Assembly: GCA_963989385.1 (NCBI GenBank)
Contig: OZ022511.1
Span: 30,870,503-30,934,502, forward strand
Length of the DNA stretch: 64,000 bases
Source: Ctena decussata
Lineage: Eukaryota; Mollusca; Bivalvia; Lucinida; Lucinidae
Reading direction: 5' to 3'
Part shown: positions 59,640-64,000 of the stretch, piece after piece
How positions within the stretch are numbered: position 1 is the first letter of the stretch
How the letters are laid out: every line of letters starts with the position of its first letter
Notes under the pieces: model-generated
Database searches by the model: none
What the model was told of the DNA's origin: nothing
What the model saw: only the letters and a program-made list of their open reading frames with translations
Translations under genes and position numbers: made by a program

Positions 59640-61470
59640 CAGGCAGGGGGCGGGGCATTAAGATTTGCTCCTGTCTGTCCATCCATCTGTCTGTCTGTCC
59701 ATTCGTCAAACTTTGCAGTATTGAGTTTGTTTAATCAGCTTCTCTCACAGTTTTGTAATGGATCTTTTTCAAACTTTGCATACCTATTGTGAACATATTG
59801 AAGATGTGCATGTGCGTTTTTGATGGAGCTAGAATAAATTTTGACAAAATTAAGGCCTTTTGAACTTAATCATTTTAGGCAATTTTTTGCATTGTAGGGT
59901 ATGGAGTTTGTGTAATCAACTTCTTCCACAGATTTCAGTGGATCTTTTTCAAACTTTGCATACATATTGTGGACATGTTGAAGATGTGCAGTGTTATCCC
60001 CAGAAATTTCAGAAGGCCTGTCACTTTTAGCACAAAAATCAGATTTTGACTTGTTGATAGATTTTTAAAATCCATGATATAGCAATGTTTTGTCAAAATT
60101 AGCCTAAGTTTACATCATAAATAATTTATTGATAGTCCTTAATGCATATACAACAACTTTACTGGCTAAAAAATGAAAATAATAGCACTTTACTAAATTT
60201 TCATTGGAAATTAAGGCATGTTGCAATGGTAATTTGAAGAGGAAGGCATGTTGCAAGCGACATGCCTTAATGGTGTGGGGAGATCCCTGATGTGCATGTA
60301 GGTTTTTCATGAGGCTTGGATTATTTTCTGACAGAATTACGGCCTTTTGACCTTAGTCATTTTAGACAGTTTTTTTTTTTGCATTATAGGGTATGGAGTT
60401 TGTGTAATCAACTCCTTCCACAGTTTTCAATGAATGTTTCTGTAAACTTCACATACATATTGTGGACATGTTGAAGATGTGAATGTGGGTTTTTAATGGG
60501 GCTTGAATAATTTTTTGACAGAATTACGGCCTTTTGAACTTAGTCATTTTAGACAACTTTTTTATGCCCCGGTGACGATAGTCAGCGGGCATTAAGATTT
60601 GCCCCTGTCTGTCCGTCCATCTGTCCATCTGTTCATCACACTTTAGGGTATAGAGTTTGTGTAATCAACTCCTCCCACAGTTTCCAATGGATCTTTTTCA
60701 TACTTTGCATACATGTTGTGGACATATTGAGGATGTGCATGTGGATTTTTGATGGAGCTAAAATTAATTTTGACAGGATTACGGCCTTTTGAACTTAGTC
60801 ATTTTAGGCTTTTGTTTTGCACTGTAGGGTATGGATTTGTGAAATCAACTTCTCCCACAGTACTCAGTGCACACGGGGGGGGGGGGGGGGGGGTGACTCG
60901 GTCTTTGAAGGGGTACAGATGTGCCGCTGGAACTCTGAAAACCCACCCTATTCATGTATAACCCAAATACCAAAATATACACCTATTAAAGTATTTTGTA
61001 TCAAATTTGGGCCCTATTCATGTATAGTGCAGAAAAAAGTGCTTAGTCTAGCTTATGAATTTGCCATTAGGCCTTGAAGAAAATTCAAGAAATTAGTATG
61101 CTGAGAACATTTGTCTTTGTAATTGAATTTTTTTTCTTTTTGATAGCAAAGAGCAGATAAGCTGGCTTTTATATACAGAACTTGGAGAAATAAGACCTAT
61201 TCTTGTATATTAGTCTGTAAAATCATACCTATTGATGTATCTGGCAGATAAAAAAGTAGGGCTATTCCAGCAGCACATATATACCCTGCTTTATAATGGA
61301 AGTGACCCCCTGTGGTTCAGTGGATCTTTTTCAGACCTTGCATACATGATGTGTAAATATTGAAGATGCACGGGTGTGGGTTTTTGTTGGAGCTAGAAAT
61401 AATTTTGACAGAATTACAGCCTTTTGAACTTAGTTATTTTAGGCATATGTTTGCATTGTATGTGGTACTT
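59640..61470 (+). repeat. ~200-bp tandem repeat, interrupted
   Basis: Units repeat TGGATCTTTTTCAAACTTTG, ACATATTGAAGATGTGCATG, TTACGGCCTTTTGAACTTAG and AGGGTATGGAGTTTGTGTAA. About seven units or partial units are visible, with a GGCATTAAGATTTGC.CCTGTCTGTCC module starting some of them (59660, 60588). A hAT-like miniature element splits one unit at 59989-60289. A G19 run lies at 60867-60888. ORFs 60749-61077 and 61360-61560 follow the repeat. Confidence 0.75.
59989..60289. mobile_element. ~300-bp miniature element with CAG ends in the tandem repeat
   Basis: The left end CAGTGTTATCCCCAGA and right end (reverse complement CAGGGATCTCCCCACA) are imperfect inverted repeats. ATGTG precedes and follows it, and uninterrupted neighbouring units read GAAGATGTGCATGTG, so a 5-bp duplication is inferred. 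The interior has GGCATGTTGCAA twice and a short hairpin (AAGGCATGTTGCAAGCGACATGCCTT region). Confidence 0.65.
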
Positions 61471-61717
61471 AAGTACTTTTCTTTTCTTTTTTTATCTCCT
61501 CAAGCTTCTCCGATGGATTTTAACATCATCATCCATTTATGGATTTTCATGCTTCACTGACTCAGTCATAGTTCTTAGTCCCTATATGGAATATTGATGG
61601 CAATCATTACACTTGACACTCACATACAATTGGACAAGAACCTTTCAATACCACCATTGCTGTGAGAGTCAAGCTCCCATAAAGCGCGCTTAGTTGTCTT
61701 CTGACAATTCTTGTTTT

Positions 61718-62385
61718 TCAGCAAACCTGGCCCAAAGGGCCATAGTGTGCTATTGTCATACTAAAGCATCTTGTATGCATTGTCGTTCGTGCATTGTCTG
61801 TCAACAATAAAAACCGACTTTTCAGATAACTTCTTCTCTGAAACCACTGCACCCATGGTTTTCACACATCACATGGAGCATGTGGAGCATGGCCTGACTA
61901 CAGGGTTTCAGAATTGTAAAATTCAGCCAGGCTGAGAGTCGAATGTGGCTGCCATTGCTAAAAGTAGCAAATATAACTATGTCAACTTCTTCACCAGAAC
62001 CACTTACCCAATGTATATAAATAAAATGAAATTTGAAATTTGAATGGCTGAAATTTGGCATTAAGCATCAGTGGGACCTTGCTATTTAAAAACTGTTAAA
62101 TTCACACAAATCTAAATAAGAATTTAGTTTTAGGAACATAGTTTCTGTTTACAAAGGTGATTTTGATCAAATACCAATAGTGAAAGCACCTCATTCGAAC
62201 AAAAGCACTTCACCTCTGATTGTCGAATTTCACTTGGAGAATGACGAGACTGCAGGGTTTCAGAACTGTAATAATTGGTGAGGTCGAGAATCTAAGATGG
62301 CTGTCATTACTAAAACTTGCAAAACATAAAAATAAACTTCTTCTCGAGAACCAGTTCGTATATTTGGCTTAAGGTGAGATGGGAG
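61718..62385 (-). mobile_element. Helitron-like element, minus strand, degenerate
   Basis: Read on the minus strand, the 3' end is GGCCC-TTT-GGGCC hairpin, then AGGTTTGCTGA, ending CTGA (CTRR) at 61718. The body (GGTTCTGGTGAAGAAGTTGA, AAACCCTGTAGTCAGGC) matches the 11960-12170 and 12340-12500 units of the element at 10786-12617. Coding capacity absent; ORF 61822-62061 is the repeat. Confidence 0.65.
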
Positions 62386-62778
62386 TAATTCAGCGCCACC
62401 GTGCGGCAGTTTCTGTCGCAACGTTACGGAATGACGTCAAACGTTCCGTCTGAGAAAAACAAGATGGCGTCAACATTATCTACTTCTGTGATTACAGGCA
62501 CTACATGGTCTGACTACAAAATGCAAAGAGGCTGAGCTCTGGGTGAAATTAAAAGATAATAGAAAGTGTCGTAGAGAAGAAACTGCAAAAAATATAGCTA
62601 GTTACTACTAGCGGGAAAGCTTTCCCCTGGCGGTTTCTCATCAGCTTGTTAGATGGAGTTTGCAATTGCTGTTGCAATAATGTTATTACAACTTTCATAC
62701 GATACCGCCTCATGAAATTGAAATGAGAAGTCATATCACTGTTTACACTACGACCACGCATTTTGGATTTCCGCCTCC
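62386..62778. other. no gene recognised
   Basis: CAAGATGGCGTCAACATT near 62459 and a G/C-richer context could suggest a gene start, but no conserved ORF follows. The minus-strand ORF at 62549-62761 has no family resemblance. Confidence 0.35.
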
Positions 62779-62779
62779 G

Positions 62780-62990
62780 CGGTTCTCGAATTCGAAACCG
62801 CTAGATCAGCAGGCCAGTGCTTAACCTACTGAGCTACCGGGGCTCCTCTGGTGTTATCAGAAAGATCGGGATGGAGGAATGGGTGGATGGGTAATTGGTG
62901 GATGGAGATTTTACGTCCTTTTTAACAGTAATTCAGTCATATCAGGACCATGGTAATGTGATAATGAAATGCTGTGTGCAATAGGGTGTT
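62780..62990 (-). mobile_element. two SINE pieces, minus strand
   Basis: 62865-62990 is the SINE central domain and CATCCACC tail (minus strand). 62790-62848 is a tRNA-like head (GGTAGCTCAGTAGGTTAAGC, GCGGTTTCGAATTCG). In transcription order the head follows the core, so these are two adjacent insertions or a dimer rather than one intact SINE. Confidence 0.7.
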
Positions 62991-63146
62991 ATCGTTATCA
63001 TACCACCCACACTTACATGTAAAGTACTAATCAGATAGATAAGGCCACATTGCAGTGGTATTAAAAATTCTTAGACTGTCCCTAGCGTTTGAACAACGTT
63101 AGGCAGCCGTATCAACGTCGATGAAATATCAGCAGGACCTTTAATC

Positions 63147-63172
63147 ATTGATTGATTGATTGATTGATTGCT
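63147..63172. repeat. (ATTG)n microsatellite
   Basis: ATTGATTGATTGATTGATTG followed by CTTAACGTCTATGG. Confidence 0.9.
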
Positions 63173-63359
63173 TAACGTCTATGGTAAACAGATATGGTCA
63201 TGTCGGGACGGTCAGTGAACCTAACCACACTATTCCTGGGCAGGCTTAGCGAACCGAACAACCAACTAAATGTTTTGTACCACTTCAGATACTGAAGGTG
63301 AGGTTGGGCCTGTAAAATCGATTTAAGCCCCCCAGTAATTCATTTCTGACCGTTCCAAG

Positions 63360-63625
63360 GCGGTAGTTCTGTTGTGGTTCTCTGTTGCCTGTTTTTTGTG
63401 TCAGAGTTTCTGTGATGTTTTACCTTATGTATGTTCTTACTATTTTTGGTTCGGTTTGGGTTGCTGAGTGGCCACCTTTTGGGAACAAGCTGCTCACTCG
63501 GTTGGCCATATGTTCTCTGTATCTTGATTATTTGTAATCTTAGTTGTTTCCAACTATGGTTTGAGGGCTGGTTTTAGATTTTGATTGTTTCAGTTCCTGG
63601 TCTTTGCATACTTTTTACTTTTAGA
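63360..63625 (+). repeat. dispersed ~260-bp repeat, copy 3
   Basis: Most complete copy of the family at 3398-3607 and 20693-20945, with CTCTGTTGCCTGTTTTTTGT and GTTTCTGTGATGTTTTACCT at the left. It ends CATACTTTTTACTTTTAG. The lack of TIRs and the shared right end favour a retroposed origin, but no pol III boxes are evident. Confidence 0.8.
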
Positions 63626-63895
63626 CCTCATAAGCGGTTATCCAATACTGTGTGCACATACTTTCGCCAGCAACTGACAACTGCCCTTCTTTTTATCAAC
63701 GTTGATACGGTAATTCAACGCTCTTTTTTGTCAGTAAGCTAAAAGAAATGTGGCATTTCTTTTTTTTTTCTTGACTTCTTTCATTTTTCTGTCTTTCATT
63801 TCTTCTTCTTTTTTTGCAGTATATATCAAAGAATCGATTCATTGAATCTCCTAAACCCTAAGTGAATTCAAGCTGCATTTTCACAGTCATTTTCA

Positions 63896-63922
63896 GAGAG
63901 AGGGAGAGAGAGAGAGAGAGAG
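63896..63922. repeat. (GA)n microsatellite
   Basis: GAGAGAGGGAGAGAGAGAGA tract. The remaining sequence to 64000 shows nothing else. Confidence 0.9.
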
Positions 63923-64000
63923 TCGCCAAGGTCCAGTCGCAGTGCGAAATATTATAGGTTCTATATTGGGTCGGGTCATGTACTGGAAAACTTCACTCGC

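Noticed and set aside
62459..62540. Possible first exon of a host gene (CAAGATGGCGTC context)
   Set aside because: No conserved coding sequence or clear splice donor with downstream exons; CAAGATGGCG also resembles the AAGATGGC words of nearby repeats.

Overview
This is a repeat-dominated stretch of a eukaryotic nuclear genome, most likely a marine bivalve mollusc (a clam-like species). The reasons are the AT-rich non-coding background, tRNA-derived SINEs with a shared conserved central domain, a hairpin-forming repeat with GAGCCGCGACATGAG ends, Helitron-like termini that bound satellite arrays (an architecture known from bivalves), and short dispersed modules such as CTGTCTGTCCGTCC and TTATGGCCCTTT. 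The species call is inference. I found no convincing host protein-coding gene and no functional tRNA or rRNA gene. Every well-supported coding region belongs to a transposable element.

Layout. 1-10.7 kb: degenerate minisatellites, a 218-bp hAT-like miniature element, SINE fragments, a 620-bp element with 40-bp terminal inverted repeats (TIRs), a perfect-looking palindrome, and stretches with nothing recognisable. 10.7-16.35 kb: four successive tandem arrays (periods about 140, 180, 290 and 320 bp) bounded and interrupted by Helitron-like 3' ends. 17-24 kb: foldback repeats, an inverted SINE pair, and a SINE nested in a miniature element nested in a tandem repeat. 24.4-28.8 kb: a two-ORF LINE on the minus strand, broken by small frameshifts. 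29.9-47.25 kb: a nested transposon stack. 47.6-64 kb: a LINE fragment, miniature elements, a 2.1-kb structure with 0.75-kb inverted arms, and a ~200-bp tandem array.

The main object is a 13.78-kb Ty3/Gypsy LTR retrotransposon on the minus strand (33453-47233). Its two 253-bp LTRs differ at 6 sites, it has a 4-bp target duplication (ATGA), a primer-binding site beside the 5' LTR and a purine tract beside the 3' LTR. In transcription order it carries: a leader with six copies of a small hairpin repeat; a Gag with an N-terminal helix-hairpin-helix (ComEA-like) domain, a long Arg-Ser-rich repeat region, a Gag core and a CCHC knuckle; aspartic protease; a reverse transcriptase that has lost its catalytic palm; RNase H; an integrase ending in a PHD finger; and, where an envelope gene would sit, a third ORF with a C2H2-like finger and a complete TatD-family nuclease domain. 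The 3' region holds ten copies of another hairpin repeat. This copy is defective: in-frame TGA codons in gag and ORF3, the RT deletion, a Glu in place of the second integrase Asp, and an 886-bp Harbinger-like miniature element inside ORF3.

The stack can be ordered from the sequence. An older Harbinger-like element (right end at 47245) was entered by a pogo-like DNA transposon (30219-33188, TA target duplication, PHD-like C-terminus) and, separately, by the Gypsy element. The Gypsy element later took in a second copy of the same Harbinger-like family (37088-37973). That inner copy also supplies the empty site for the pogo insertion.
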